Shown: in pieces, positions 21,877-29,971 of the stretch
Position numbering within the stretch: the first letter of the stretch is position 1
Layout: each line of letters opens with the position of its first letter
Source: Bacillota bacterium
GTDB lineage: Bacteria; Bacillota; Sulfobacillia; JAJZYS01; JAJYTV01
Assembly (NCBI GenBank): GCA_021793215.1
Contig: JAJYTE010000024.1
Coordinates: forward strand, 1 to 39,208
Reading direction: 5' to 3'
Length of the DNA: 39,208 nucleotides
Position numbers and translations under genes: made by a program
The notes under the pieces: model-generated
Database searches by the model: none
What the model saw: the letters and a program-made list of their open reading frames with translations, nothing else
Told to the model about the DNA's origin: nothing

Positions 21877-23008
21877 CGGCGAGGAGCCGTCCGAGCCCGA
21901 AGGTGATCGCGCCCTCGATCGCGCCGACGACTGTCATCTCGAGCCCGCTCGCGATCCAGTTGCGCGCAGTCACGAGCGTCTTGAGCGCACCGACCACGAA
22001 GTGGGCGATGAGCGAGATCACGGCCGCGACGAGCACGGCCGGCAGGCCGTGCATGAAGAAGAAGGGGATGACCGGGATGATCGCGCCCACCGCCGTGGCG
22101 AGCGAGGAGCTGACCGCCGATACCACGGGGTTCGGTGCACTCTCGGCCGTGAGGCCAAGTTCCTCCTGGACCAGCGTCTTGAGCATCACGTCCGGGTTCT
22201 CGGCGAGCTTCGCGACGAGTTCGTGCGACTCTTGCTCCGAGAGCCCCTTGAGCTGGTAGAAGAGGGCGAGCTCCTCCCGCTCCTCGTCCGGCGATTCATC
22301 GAGTTCGCGCTTCTCCCGCGCGATCTCGGCCTCGTGCACCTCGCCCTGGGCCTTCGCGGCGAGGTACGCGCCGCTGCCCATCGAGAGGGCGGAGGCGATC
22401 ATGCCCGCGAGGCCGGAGATGGCGACGAGGTTGCCGGCGCCATTGGTGTAACCCGCGACGCCCGAGACGATGCCGAAGATGGCTCCGAGCCCGTCGTTCG
22501 CACCGTAGATCGCGTCGCCGATCCAGCCGCTCGAAGCCGTCACGTGCCAGCGCTCGCGCCCGAGCAGCCGCCGCAGCGCGCTCCCGGGATCGTGGTGGCC
22601 GACGAGCGCGGAGAGGCTCTCGGCGTGGCCGGACTCCTCCTCCGCCATCATCGCGACCGACTTGCGCACATCGCCCTGCGGCAGCCACGAGAGGAGATCG
22701 CGGTACTTGCCGACGTCCTGCTGCTCGTCGGCCTCGAGGCGGCGCAGCCAAGCGTCGCGGCTCATGGTGCGGCTGGCCGACGTCAGCTTGCTGTGGACCC
22801 CGTTGCGGTCCGGCACTTCGGCTCCGAGTTCTCGGATATGCTGCTCCCACTGGGCCGCGTGGCGCTCCTCGGCCTCCGCGAGCTTGATCAGGATGCCCTT
22901 GCGGTGCGCGTCGGCTTCGGTAGACGCGAGTTCGCGGTACGTGAACGCGCCCTCCACTTCGTCGTGCCAGTTGCGCAGCATAGCGTGGATCACGCGTTGA
23001 TCCGCCAA
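21869..23008 (-). CDS. Ferritin-like domain fused to VIT1/CCC1-type Fe/Mn transporter
   Basis: The protein has about 379 residues. The N-terminal third is a rubrerythrin/ferritin-like four-helix domain with metal-ligand pattern residues in EVEGAFTYREL, EAEERHAAQW, DEQQDVGKYRD and AEEESGHAESL. From about residue 160 a VIT1 domain begins with GWIGDAIYGANDGLGAIFGIVSGVAGY, followed by SMGSGAYLAAKAQGE and three further hydrophobic segments. VIT1 proteins move Fe2+ or Mn2+ out of the cytoplasm; the ferritin-like part probably binds or oxidises iron first. The TTG start at 23008 was chosen for the GGAGG ten bases upstream. GTG 22993 and ATG 22981 are alternatives. It is the first gene of the unit with the P1 peptidase, methyltransferase and GNAT genes. 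Confidence 0.87.
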   Translation of the reverse strand: MADQRVIHAMLRNWHDEVEGAFTYRELASTEADAHRKGILIKLAEAEERHAAQWEQHIRELGAEVPDRNGVHSKLTSASRTMSRDAWLRRLEADEQQDVGKYRDLLSWLPQGDVRKSVAMMAEEESGHAESLSALVGHHDPGSALRRLLGRERWHVTASSGWIGDAIYGANDGLGAIFGIVSGVAGYTNGAGNLVAISGLAGMIASALSMGSGAYLAAKAQGEVHEAEIAREKRELDESPDEEREELALFYQLKGLSEQESHELVAKLAENPDVMLKTLVQEELGLTAESAPNPVVSAVSSSLATAVGAIIPVIPFFFMHGLPAVLVAAVISLIAHFVVGALKTLVTARNWIASGLEMTVVGAIEGAITFGLGRLLAGG

Positions 23009-23523
23009 GTGAGGAACACCTCCACGTGGACTGAGGAATGATCCGCCTGGAGTCGCCTGTTTCGCGCGTTGGACGGATCCTCCTGCCTGTCCCAGCCTTC
23101 CGCGGGTGACGTTCGATGCGCAAGCCGATACGTTTTCGCCACGGCGTGCGTACACTTCAGTGATGCGGTACGCCCGATGCTCAACTTGCCCGATTCGGCT
23201 CCGCCCATGACCGGATGGGGCCTGGACGCCCGGGGCTTGCGCAGCCTCGGAAAACGTTGCGGCATCGCGCCGGGTGTGCTGCGCCATGCGGCCGCATCTC
23301 GAGGAATTATGCGCACTCCCGCATGGGAATGCGACCAGGCGCTCGACATTTGCCAATCTCGTGCGCGACTGGTCCGCGCTGGATTCCGGGGTTTCGCGCG
23401 TCCCAGGCGCCTTGCAGATCCCGCTCCTCGCGCATTGCCAACCGAGGCAGGAGACATCTGTATGTGCCCGTTGCGCCGTTCATATACTGTGTGCGATCTC
23501 GGTCCGGGGGGAGCGTGAACTCG
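23009..23523. other. Divergent intergenic region between the VIT1-type gene and ytxC
   Basis: About 515 bases without a credible gene. Open frames on + run into ytxC but have no start signal or family resemblance before 23515. The region must hold promoters for both directions. The octamer CATATACT at 23481-23488, 36 bases before the ytxC start region, resembles the -10 element of mother-cell sporulation sigma factors (sigma-E/K type), but I could not find a matching -35. Nothing else stands out. Confidence 0.4.
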
Positions 23524-24375
23524 GTGAGCGGTCTCTCGATCGAAGCCCAGCGAAGGATCGAGGAACTGCGTGAGGTGCTCCGGCAGGGTGTACGTCGGCG
23601 CGCGCCGCGGGCCGACGTCGCACTGCGCGAGGAGGAGGCAGGGGGCGCGACGCGCATGGCCATCGAGCTGCAGAACGCGGATTCGTCTGACGAGAACTGC
23701 GTTCTCGACGGCGTTTCCGAAGCACTGGCCGAGCACATCGTGGCAAACCTCGGGCCGGACCTGATGCATCGGGTCCTGCGGCGCAACTACTCCTACTTCG
23801 ACCCGGACGAGCGTGAGCAGATCCTGGAGTACGCGCGCTCCGAAGCGCCGCATCCCGGGATCGTCCGCTCGCTTGCGAGGCGGTTCGCCGACTACCTCGA
23901 GCAGAATTCGGCCCTGAACCTCGAGGGTTTCCTGACCTTCCGGCTGAAGGACTACGTCGCGGACCTCGAGCGCTCGGTGGACGCCGCCGTCGACGAGTTC
24001 ATGCTCGACCGCGAGTACCGCGAGTTCGTACGGCTGCTGCGCTACTTCGTGGATGTTCAGGTGCCGAAGACTCCCTCCGTGCACGTACTCCTCGCGGAGA
24101 GCGGCCGCTTCGAGATCTGCGACGAGGGCATGCACGCATTGCCCGGCGAGTTCGCTGCGGACTTCCGCTACGCGTCGGAGGACGGCGAGGTGAACCTCGA
24201 CGACCTCCTGGTCTCCTCGCTGATCACCGCAGCGCCTGCGGAGATCGTCATCCACGCGCGCGAGGCCGCCCTCGAGCTAGCCTCGGTGCGCACGGTACGA
24301 CAGGTCTTCGGGGAGCGGCTGCGCACCTGCACCGGCTGCTCCGCCTGTGAACCGGTGCGGGACTTCCGCGTCTAG
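23524..24375 (+). CDS. ytxC: Sporulation protein YtxC family
   Basis: A 283-residue protein matching the YtxC family as known from Bacillus. The central signature LNLEGFLTFRLKDYVADLER (about 138-157) is followed by VDEFMLDREYREFVRLLRYFVDVQ and VHVLLAESGRFEI. In B. subtilis ytxC also lies next to thrS, as here. The molecular role is unknown; it is associated with sporulation. GTG 23524 stands eleven bases after GGGGGGAG; GTG 23515 in the same frame is too close to it. The C-terminus carries a CTGCSAC cysteine pair. Its TAG stop interlocks with that of the convergent glycosyl hydrolase gene. Confidence 0.85.
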   Translation: MSGLSIEAQRRIEELREVLRQGVRRRAPRADVALREEEAGGATRMAIELQNADSSDENCVLDGVSEALAEHIVANLGPDLMHRVLRRNYSYFDPDEREQILEYARSEAPHPGIVRSLARRFADYLEQNSALNLEGFLTFRLKDYVADLERSVDAAVDEFMLDREYREFVRLLRYFVDVQVPKTPSVHVLLAESGRFEICDEGMHALPGEFAADFRYASEDGEVNLDDLLVSSLITAAPAEIVIHAREAALELASVRTVRQVFGERLRTCTGCSACEPVRDFRV

Positions 24376-25592
24376 GGTGCGCCGTAGACAGACGAGAGAT
24401 CGGTCCAGAAGCCGGTCTGCTCCGCACCGAGGTTCCACAGCGCCACGCCGCCGAGACCGTCCTGACGCGCGAGCTGCATCCGGACGAGTTCGCTGCGCGC
24501 GTCCTCGACCCAGATCTCGTGTCCCGGCGACACGATGTACGTCTCCTGCGAGAGAGTGCTCCAGTGGAGGGCACCCGGCGGGTTCGTAGCGATCGCTGCC
24601 GCATTCACGGTCGGAGTTCCTGGCTGCGCGAAGTCGTAGCCGTACCCTGCGAGACCCAGCAGGATCTTGCGCGCCGGCATCTCGTGCAGGGCATACCCCA
24701 CCACGTTGCGCACGAACGCGATGCCCGCCACCGGGCCCGCGGCAGTTCCGGGTCCGTGCTGGTCGTAGGTCATCAGCACGACGTAATCCGCGCTCTTGCC
24801 GAGCGACGCGTAGTCGTACGCGTCGGACGCGTCGCCCAAGGTGAGGTTCGATGCGGCGCGCGGGCCGACGGCGACCGTGGTGAGGAGGCCGCGCGGGTGC
24901 AGTGACTGCGCGACGGCGGCGACGAAGGAGTCCAGGCCTGCCGCGTCGGTGCCGTCGATCGTCTCGAAGTCGATATTGACGCCGTCCAGGTGGTCCGCGA
25001 GCACGGCGCTGACGACGTTGCGCACCGCGAGGGCGCGTAGCGATGGGTTGGTCAGAATCGCCGCCTGCCCATCGTTCGTGACCATCGCGAGCACCTTGTC
25101 GCCAAGCGCGTGCGCCTTCGCCGTGACCGCCGCGACGCTGGCGAAGCTCCGAAGGTGGAGAGAAGCATCCGCGTGCAGAGAGAACCAGAGCGGCGCGATC
25201 GCTGTCATCTGCCGCCCGTGCGCGGCGAGGCCAGTGGCTGAACCGCTCCCGGACCAGCCGAGGTAGTACCCGAGCACGAACGGGCCGGCTTGCGCCGCGG
25301 GCTTTGGCGCTGGCGGAGCGGGGGCTTTTGTGGCTGCGACGGGCGAGGAGTTCTGGGCGCTTCGGTCTGATGGCGTCACGAGCTGCGGAGCGGCCGCCGC
25401 GCGGGTTGGCTGCACCGGAGCCGCGCCATGACGGGCGCGTGCCGTGGTCCGGGCAGCGCGGGACGGCGGGTGTCCTTTGCGGCTCGCCAGCGCAGGGGTG
25501 GTCGAGTGCCTTGCGCCGTGGGCGGGCAGGATGGCGGGGAGTGCGGCGAGCGCGAGGAGGACGACGGCTGCGAAGCTGCGCTGCAGGCTCAG
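24372..25592 (-). CDS. Secreted glycosyl hydrolase family 18 protein
   Basis: The protein has about 406 residues. A hydrophobic signal segment (SFAAVVLLALAALPAIL) is followed by about 80 residues of Ala/Pro/Arg/Ser-rich linker and then a GH18 barrel. The barrel shows FVLGYYLGW (beta-1), the catalytic DGVNIDFE (beta-4, Glu as proton donor), YVVLMTYDQHG (beta-6), ILLGLAGYGYDF and a C-terminal GGVALWNLGAEQ. It resembles the catalytic part of spore-cortex lytic YaaH/SleL enzymes but has no LysM. A GGAGG nine bases upstream points to a CTG codon at 25592 as start. In-frame TTG 25625 and GTG 25706 lack well-spaced sites. The likely substrate is peptidoglycan or another N-acetylglucosamine polymer; its place beside ytxC hints at spores. 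Confidence 0.85.
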   Translation of the reverse strand: MSLQRSFAAVVLLALAALPAILPAHGARHSTTPALASRKGHPPSRAARTTARARHGAAPVQPTRAAAAPQLVTPSDRSAQNSSPVAATKAPAPPAPKPAAQAGPFVLGYYLGWSGSGSATGLAAHGRQMTAIAPLWFSLHADASLHLRSFASVAAVTAKAHALGDKVLAMVTNDGQAAILTNPSLRALAVRNVVSAVLADHLDGVNIDFETIDGTDAAGLDSFVAAVAQSLHPRGLLTTVAVGPRAASNLTLGDASDAYDYASLGKSADYVVLMTYDQHGPGTAAGPVAGIAFVRNVVGYALHEMPARKILLGLAGYGYDFAQPGTPTVNAAAIATNPPGALHWSTLSQETYIVSPGHEIWVEDARSELVRMQLARQDGLGGVALWNLGAEQTGFWTDLSSVYGAP

Positions 25593-25852
25593 GGGCGTGC
25601 ACCTCCGCGAACGTGCTGCGATCAAAGGTGACAGAACGCGGCTGACCTGGCAAACCGCACATCCACGCACATTGCGGGCACACGTCGCCTCACCTGGCGG
25701 TCCCACCCTCGCGTGGACCGAAGCGGCACCTCAGGGGAGCATTCCGCGCCTTTCCTCCGTCTGGCCGCCTGCGATGACCTGTGGTGTGCGTCTTGGCACC
25801 GTGGATCGCGCCGGTCTGGGCGCGAGGGATCGCGAGGCGTAGCGGGCCGCGC

Positions 25853-25881
25853 TTGACGGAGTGCGGGCGCTTGCGTAGACT
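25853..25881 (+). promoter_or_regulatory. Sigma-A promoter of thrS
   Basis: TTGACG (25853-25858) and TAGACT (25876-25881) are separated by exactly 17 bases. They lie about 20 bases before the first conserved bases of the T-box leader, the right place for its transcription start. Confidence 0.7.
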
Positions 25882-25894
25882 AAATGGCAATCAT

Positions 25895-26088
25895 CCGACG
25901 ACGGAGACGAGTAGGTCCAAAGGCCGCCAAGAGAGGCGCCGGCAGGTGCGAGGCGTCGCGCTGATGGATCGAAGACCACTCCTGAGGACCGGCGAGGAGT
26001 CGGCGCGGAGCGCGCGATACAGCGCTTACGAGCGACGTGGGGTGGAACCGCGGGCGTCATGCCTGCCCCGATGAGGGGCGGGTTTTTT
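25895..26088 (+). promoter_or_regulatory. T-box leader (tRNA-Thr sensing) of thrS
   Basis: The T-box sequence GGTGGAACCGCGG lies at 26041-26053. Stem I opens with GGAGACGAGTA (the AGTA loop-E element at 25910-25913), and the specifier strand reads GAAG-ACC-ACT with ACC, a threonine codon, at 25975-25977. The terminator pairs CCTGCCCC (26062-26069) with GGGGCGGG (26075-26082) and ends in six Ts. Uncharged tRNA-Thr pairing at the ACC and at the TGGAACC bulge would favour the antiterminator and switch on thrS. Stem limits are approximate. Confidence 0.92.
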
Positions 26089-26119
26089 CGTTGCTTCGAA
26101 TGCGTGAGGAGGGTGCGCG

Positions 26120-28033
26120 ATGCATGTATCGGTCGACGGCAAGCTGGTCGCATTGGAGGCCGGCGCGACCTACGCGGACCTCGCGCGTGCCGCGGGCGTG
26201 CCCGACGCGCTCGCCGCGCGCCAGGGGGGCCAGATCTACGAACTGTTCCGACCCGTCGCCGCGGAGGGCGAGGCCGAGCTGCTGCGGTTTTTCGACGCCG
26301 ACGGCGCGATGGTCTTCCACCACACGTCGACCCACATGATGGCGCAGGCGGTGCGCCGGCTCTACCCGGACGCGAAGTTCGCGATCGGACCGGCCGACGC
26401 GGAGGGCTTCTTCTACGACATGGACCTTTCGCACCAGCTCGGGCCCGACGACTTCCCGGCGATCGAGGAGGAGATGCGGCGCATCGCAGCAGCCGACTAC
26501 GCAGTTTCGCGCGAGGTGCTGCCGCGCCGCGAAGCCGAAGCGCTGTTCGCGGAGCTCGGTGAGAGCCTGAAGCTCGAGATCCTCGCGCGCCTACCGGAGG
26601 ATGCGGAGATCTCGATCTACCGCCAGGGCGAGTTCGTCGACCTCTGCCGCGGGCCGCACCTCAGCCGCACCGGCCTCGTGCAGGCGGCGAAGGTCCTGTC
26701 GGTCGCCGGCGCCTACTTCGCCGGCGACGAATCGCGGCCGATGCTGCAGCGCCTGTACGGCACCTCGTTCCCGACGAAGGAGGGGCTCGAGGAGCACCTT
26801 CGCCTGCTGGAGGAGGCGAAGCGCCGCGACCATCGTCGACTCGGCCGCGAGCTCGACCTCTTCACGTTCCACGACGTCGCACCGGGCTTCGCCTTCTGGC
26901 AGCCCGCCGGGACAGCCATCTACCGTGAGCTCGAGGGGTTCTCGCGAGAGGTGCAGGCGCGCTACGGCTACCGCGAGGTGATGACCCCGTGGATCTTCCG
27001 TCCTGACCTCTGGCAGACCAGCGGGCACTGGGGCCACTACCGCGAGAACATGTTCGTCGTGGAGTCGGAGGACGAGACGGTGGCGCTGAAGCCGATGAAC
27101 TGCCCGGGCCACTGTCTGCTGTTCCAAGAGACTGTCCGCTCCTACCGCGACCTGCCGCTGCGCATCGCGGAGTACGGGCCGCTCTCACGCTTTGAGCGAT
27201 CCGGCACCCTGCATGGCCTGCTGCGCGTCCGGGGCTTCCACCAGGACGATGCGCACATCTTCCTGCGCGAGGACCAGATCGGTTCCGGCATCGAGGAAGT
27301 GCTCGAGATCCTGCGCGTGATCTACGGCACCTTCGGCCTGCAGTACCGCGTCGAGCTGTCGACGCGGCCCGAGGAGTACCTCGGGGAGCGGGCGCTCTGG
27401 GACCGCGCCGAGGGCGAACTCGCGGCGGCGCTCGATCGCGCCGGACTGCCCTTCCGCATCAATGAGGGCGACGGCGCGTTCTACGGGCCGAAGATCGACG
27501 TGCACGTGATCGACGCGCTGGGTCGCCAGTGGCAGTGCGCAACGGTGCAGCTGGACTTCCAGTTCCCACTTCGCTTCGGCCTCGAGTACCGCGACCAGGA
27601 GGGCAAGGCGCAGACCCCGGTGATGGTCCATCGAGCGATCTTCGGCAGCATCGAGCGCTTCCTCGGCATCCTGCTCGAGCACTTCGCCGGCGCCTTCCCG
27701 AGTTGGCTTGCGCCGCAGCAGGCGCGCGTCCTGCCGGTGGCTGACCGCCACCTGGAGTACGCGCAGTCGGTGGCGTCGGAGCTGCGTGCGCTCTCTCTGC
27801 GCGCCGAAGCGGACACCCGCGATGAGAAGCTCGGCTACAAGATCCGCTCGGCCGCCGCGGACAAGGTACCGTACCTCCTGGTGGTCGGGGACCGGGAGGC
27901 GGAGGAGGGCAGCGTCTCGGTCCGCGCACGCGGGGAGACAAAGAGCACAGCGCTGCCGCGCGCTGCGTTCGCGGGGCGTCTCGCGGAAGAGGTGCGCGCG
28001 CGCCGGCTCGAGCTGGGAGCCCACGCTGAGTAA
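26120..28033 (+). CDS. thrS: Threonyl-tRNA synthetase
   Basis: A full-length enzyme of 637 residues that charges tRNA-Thr. The domain order is a short TGS domain (1-60), an editing domain with HTSTH (about 73-77) and CRGPH, then the class II catalytic core and the anticodon-binding domain from about 535. Zinc/substrate residues are seen in MNCPGHC, HQDDAHIF and VMVHRAIFGS. Motif 2 is the arginine-containing RFERSGTLHGLLRVRGF. Start ATG 26120 follows GAGGAGG at Shine-Dalgarno distance, downstream of the T-box terminator. Expression should rise when charged tRNA-Thr is scarce. A hairpin about 160 bases after the stop probably ends the transcript. Confidence 0.97.
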   Translation: MHVSVDGKLVALEAGATYADLARAAGVPDALAARQGGQIYELFRPVAAEGEAELLRFFDADGAMVFHHTSTHMMAQAVRRLYPDAKFAIGPADAEGFFYDMDLSHQLGPDDFPAIEEEMRRIAAADYAVSREVLPRREAEALFAELGESLKLEILARLPEDAEISIYRQGEFVDLCRGPHLSRTGLVQAAKVLSVAGAYFAGDESRPMLQRLYGTSFPTKEGLEEHLRLLEEAKRRDHRRLGRELDLFTFHDVAPGFAFWQPAGTAIYRELEGFSREVQARYGYREVMTPWIFRPDLWQTSGHWGHYRENMFVVESEDETVALKPMNCPGHCLLFQETVRSYRDLPLRIAEYGPLSRFERSGTLHGLLRVRGFHQDDAHIFLREDQIGSGIEEVLEILRVIYGTFGLQYRVELSTRPEEYLGERALWDRAEGELAAALDRAGLPFRINEGDGAFYGPKIDVHVIDALGRQWQCATVQLDFQFPLRFGLEYRDQEGKAQTPVMVHRAIFGSIERFLGILLEHFAGAFPSWLAPQQARVLPVADRHLEYAQSVASELRALSLRAEADTRDEKLGYKIRSAAADKVPYLLVVGDREAEEGSVSVRARGETKSTALPRAAFAGRLAEEVRARRLELGAHAE

Positions 28034-28195
28034 CGCCCATGGATCAGAACTGACGCTGCGGCTGGCCGGTGGGCTTGCCGCAGCGCCAGTTCGCGTGCGC
28101 GCGCTTGAACGAGCGTGCGCCGGAAAGGGAGCGGCCGCCAGTCGGCCCTTTGGCCGATGCGGAGGAGACCGCAGCCCGATCGCGTCGCGGAGAAC

Positions 28196-28227
28196 GGCGA
28201 CCAGGGCGGACCCGCCCGCTGGTCGCC
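28196..28227. terminator. Hairpin between convergent thrS and the helical unknown gene
   Basis: GGCGACCA (28196-28203) pairs with TGGTCGCC (28220-28227), and the inner GGGCG pairs with CGCCC, with a two-base bulge. It lies between two convergent stops and has no T-run. It is the only good hairpin I see in the 234-base gap after thrS. A shared terminator is the simplest reading. Confidence 0.6.
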
Positions 28228-28267
28228 CCATGCGGAGCCCTCCTTCATCGCCTGCGACGCGTCTTGG

Positions 28268-28804
28268 TCAGACGGGAGCCGCGAGCAGCGCGCCGCGCTC
28301 GCGGAGGGTGGCGCGCAGGGCGGCGAGGGCATCCTCGAGTGCGGTCTCCATGCCCTCTCCCGCCGCGCGATCGAGGGTGCAGTCCGTGCACAGCGACTCG
28401 ACCGCCTCGGCCTGCTCGATCAGCGCCAGGTCGAGCAGAAGGAGCGTGTCGAGCTGTAGACGGGCGCTGCGCAGGCGCTCCCAGACGGCGTCCTCGGGCG
28501 GGAAGCCCGCGGAACGCACCGCCACTTCCACCTCCTGCACCGCGCGCTGGCCCCGCTCGATGCGACGCATTGCGCCCATCGCCTCGGCGGGCGGGAACGG
28601 CTGTTCCCTGGTGGATGGCGGGACGCGCTCCGCGGCGTAGCGCGCCGCGAGGTCACGCAATGCGGCTGCGGCGCGGCCGAGCGACGCAGAAGCCCGCGAG
28701 CGGACCAGCAGGTCGTCCTGGCGCAACCGCGTGCGCTCGCCGTAGATCGCAGCGTCCGCAAGCCCGAGGAGGCGAGCGACGCGCCCAAGCGGTTCCTCGG
28801 CCAT
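28268..28804 (-). CDS. Helical protein of unknown function, partner of the SPFH gene
   Basis: The protein has 178 residues and I do not recognise the family. It is almost wholly predicted helix, rich in Ala, Arg, Leu and Glu, with heptad-like stretches (for instance LGRAAAALRDLAARYAAER and ALEDALAALRATLRERGALL) that suggest a helical bundle or coiled coil. Only two cysteines are present, in CTDCTLD. There is no signal peptide or membrane segment. Its ATG overlaps the stop of the SPFH gene by one base (TGATG), so the two are translated together, and the products probably interact. A PspA-like role is conceivable, but the sequence gives no clear support. Confidence 0.7.
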   Translation of the reverse strand: MAEEPLGRVARLLGLADAAIYGERTRLRQDDLLVRSRASASLGRAAAALRDLAARYAAERVPPSTREQPFPPAEAMGAMRRIERGQRAVQEVEVAVRSAGFPPEDAVWERLRSARLQLDTLLLLDLALIEQAEAVESLCTDCTLDRAAGEGMETALEDALAALRATLRERGALLAAPV

Positions 28805-29628
28805 CAGCGCTGGCCGCCGAGGCCAGGCACAGAGGCGCCCAGCGGCGAGAAACCCATCTGGAACGGTTCGCCGACTGCGACGTTCGGTGCGGAGACGAGG
28901 CCGTGTTCGGCCATCATCATCGCGACGTGGTAGCGGACCGCGTCAATCTCCGAAAGCCCGAACGCCTTCAGCGAGATGAGGGACTTCATGCGTTCGTCCT
29001 TCGGGAAGATGAGCACCTTGACGTCGTTCAGCGTGATCCCGTAGGCGGACAGGAAGCCGGAAAGGTGCTCCTTCACGAGCGCCGTGAGGTCGTGGATGTG
29101 CTCGTTGACCTGCTCGAGCGGCGTGACCTGCACGATCTGGTTGATCGCCTGCTCGACGACGGGGCCAGCGTAGCGGTTGACGTCCTCGCCGCGCAGGAAG
29201 TGGCCGTTGTAGGGCATGTGCTGCACGAGCTTCAGGGCGTCGTCGGGTGACTCGACGTGCACGTAGTAGTCGACGTCGTAGGCGAGTTCGGCCATCTCAC
29301 GCGAGAGGGCGGTACCGGACGCCTTCAGCACGAGCTTCGCCCGGTTGACGTAGAGCACCTCGTACTGCCAGGGCGACTGCCCGCCGAAGAACGCCTGCTG
29401 GAACGAACCGATCAGCGGTTTGTCCGGGGTCTGGATGGGATACTGACCGGTCTCGTAGACGTTGAGGATCGCGCCGCGCGACTTGAGGACCGCGAAGTGG
29501 TTCGATTCGACGGTGAGCAGGGAGCCGTTGAGGATGTTCGCGTCGGGGAAGTGGAAGAGAAGGACGTCGGTCCCCATCACTTCCTTGCCGTCGTCACTAA
29601 GCGTCGAGATTACCTGTCGGAACGCCAT
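28804..29628 (-). CDS. SPFH-domain protein (YdjI / virion-core-like family)
   Basis: A 274-residue SPFH/band-7 protein of the cytoplasmic YdjI type. The N-terminal part shows TVESNHFAVLKSRGAI and VYETGQYPIQTPDKP, and FFGGQSPWQYEVLYVNRAK (about 76-94) is a typical stretch of this group. The middle part, about 160-205, is helical (VVEQAINQIVQVTPLEQVNEHI). There is no N-terminal membrane helix, unlike flotillins, and no zinc ribbon at the C-terminus. In Bacillus the related YdjI is a membrane-stress partner of the PspA homologue YdjF. Start ATG 29628 has GAAGGAGG upstream. It is divergent from infC and forms a two-gene unit with the helical unknown protein. Confidence 0.83.
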   Translation of the reverse strand: MAFRQVISTLSDDGKEVMGTDVLLFHFPDANILNGSLLTVESNHFAVLKSRGAILNVYETGQYPIQTPDKPLIGSFQQAFFGGQSPWQYEVLYVNRAKLVLKASGTALSREMAELAYDVDYYVHVESPDDALKLVQHMPYNGHFLRGEDVNRYAGPVVEQAINQIVQVTPLEQVNEHIHDLTALVKEHLSGFLSAYGITLNDVKVLIFPKDERMKSLISLKAFGLSEIDAVRYHVAMMMAEHGLVSAPNVAVGEPFQMGFSPLGASVPGLGGQR

Positions 29629-29796
29629 TCGCTCTTCCTCCTTCGGTGTCGGGCCAAGGACCGCGCGTGTGCGCTGCGGCGCCAGCGTGAGATACCGTCG
29701 CTGGCATCGCGCCTTCGGTGTTCGCCAAGGCGAAGCATGGCTTCCTGCTTCTGGGGGCCGTCAGTTTCTTCTCCTAGCGCCTGGCCGCAGCGGCGA

Positions 29797-29825
29797 TTGA
29801 CCGAACCGCGGCGCCATGGTACGCT
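29797..29825 (+). promoter_or_regulatory. Sigma-A promoter of infC-rpmI-rplT
   Basis: TTGACC (29797-29802) and TACGCT (29820-29825) are spaced by 17 bases. The predicted start site lies about 140 bases before the infC start codon, leaving room for a structured leader. Confidence 0.65.
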
Positions 29826-29834
29826 CTACAGCAA

Positions 29835-29935
29835 GCAGAAGCCCCAAGCTTCTCACCCTGGCGCGCCGTTCGGTTGCGAACTCAGGGTCCGCAAGACAGA
29901 GCATTGCGCGGGAGGGGCTATGCCCTTCCCGTTTT
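29835..29935 (+). promoter_or_regulatory. infC leader with attenuator terminator (L20-leader-like)
   Basis: ACCCTG (29855-29860) pairs with CAGGGT (29883-29888) and encloses GTTCG-GTTG-CGAAC. A terminator follows: CGGGAGGGGC (29909-29918) with GCCCTTCCCG (29922-29931) and four Ts, 37 bases before infC. In Bacilli this operon is shut down by excess ribosomal protein L20, which favours such a leader terminator. The layout fits that mechanism; the L20-binding fold itself was not verified. Confidence 0.65.
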
Positions 29936-29971
29936 GGTTATGCACCACACAATCCGCGGAGGTGACGTCGG

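Larger units (their letters stand above)
29629..29971. other. Intergenic region with the infC promoter and leader
   Basis: These 343 bases separate the divergent SPFH gene and infC. The right half holds the infC promoter, a leader hairpin and an attenuator terminator, listed separately. The left half carries the Shine-Dalgarno site of the SPFH gene; its promoter could not be identified. No gene is seen. Confidence 0.6.

Noticed and set aside
23215-23514. Upstream extension of the ytxC frame
   Set aside because: The extension has no start signal and its composition is unlike the protein; the conserved YtxC part starts after 23515.
24277-25683. Second long frame on the - strand over the GH18 gene
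   Set aside because: Only the other frame carries the GH18 motifs and signal peptide.
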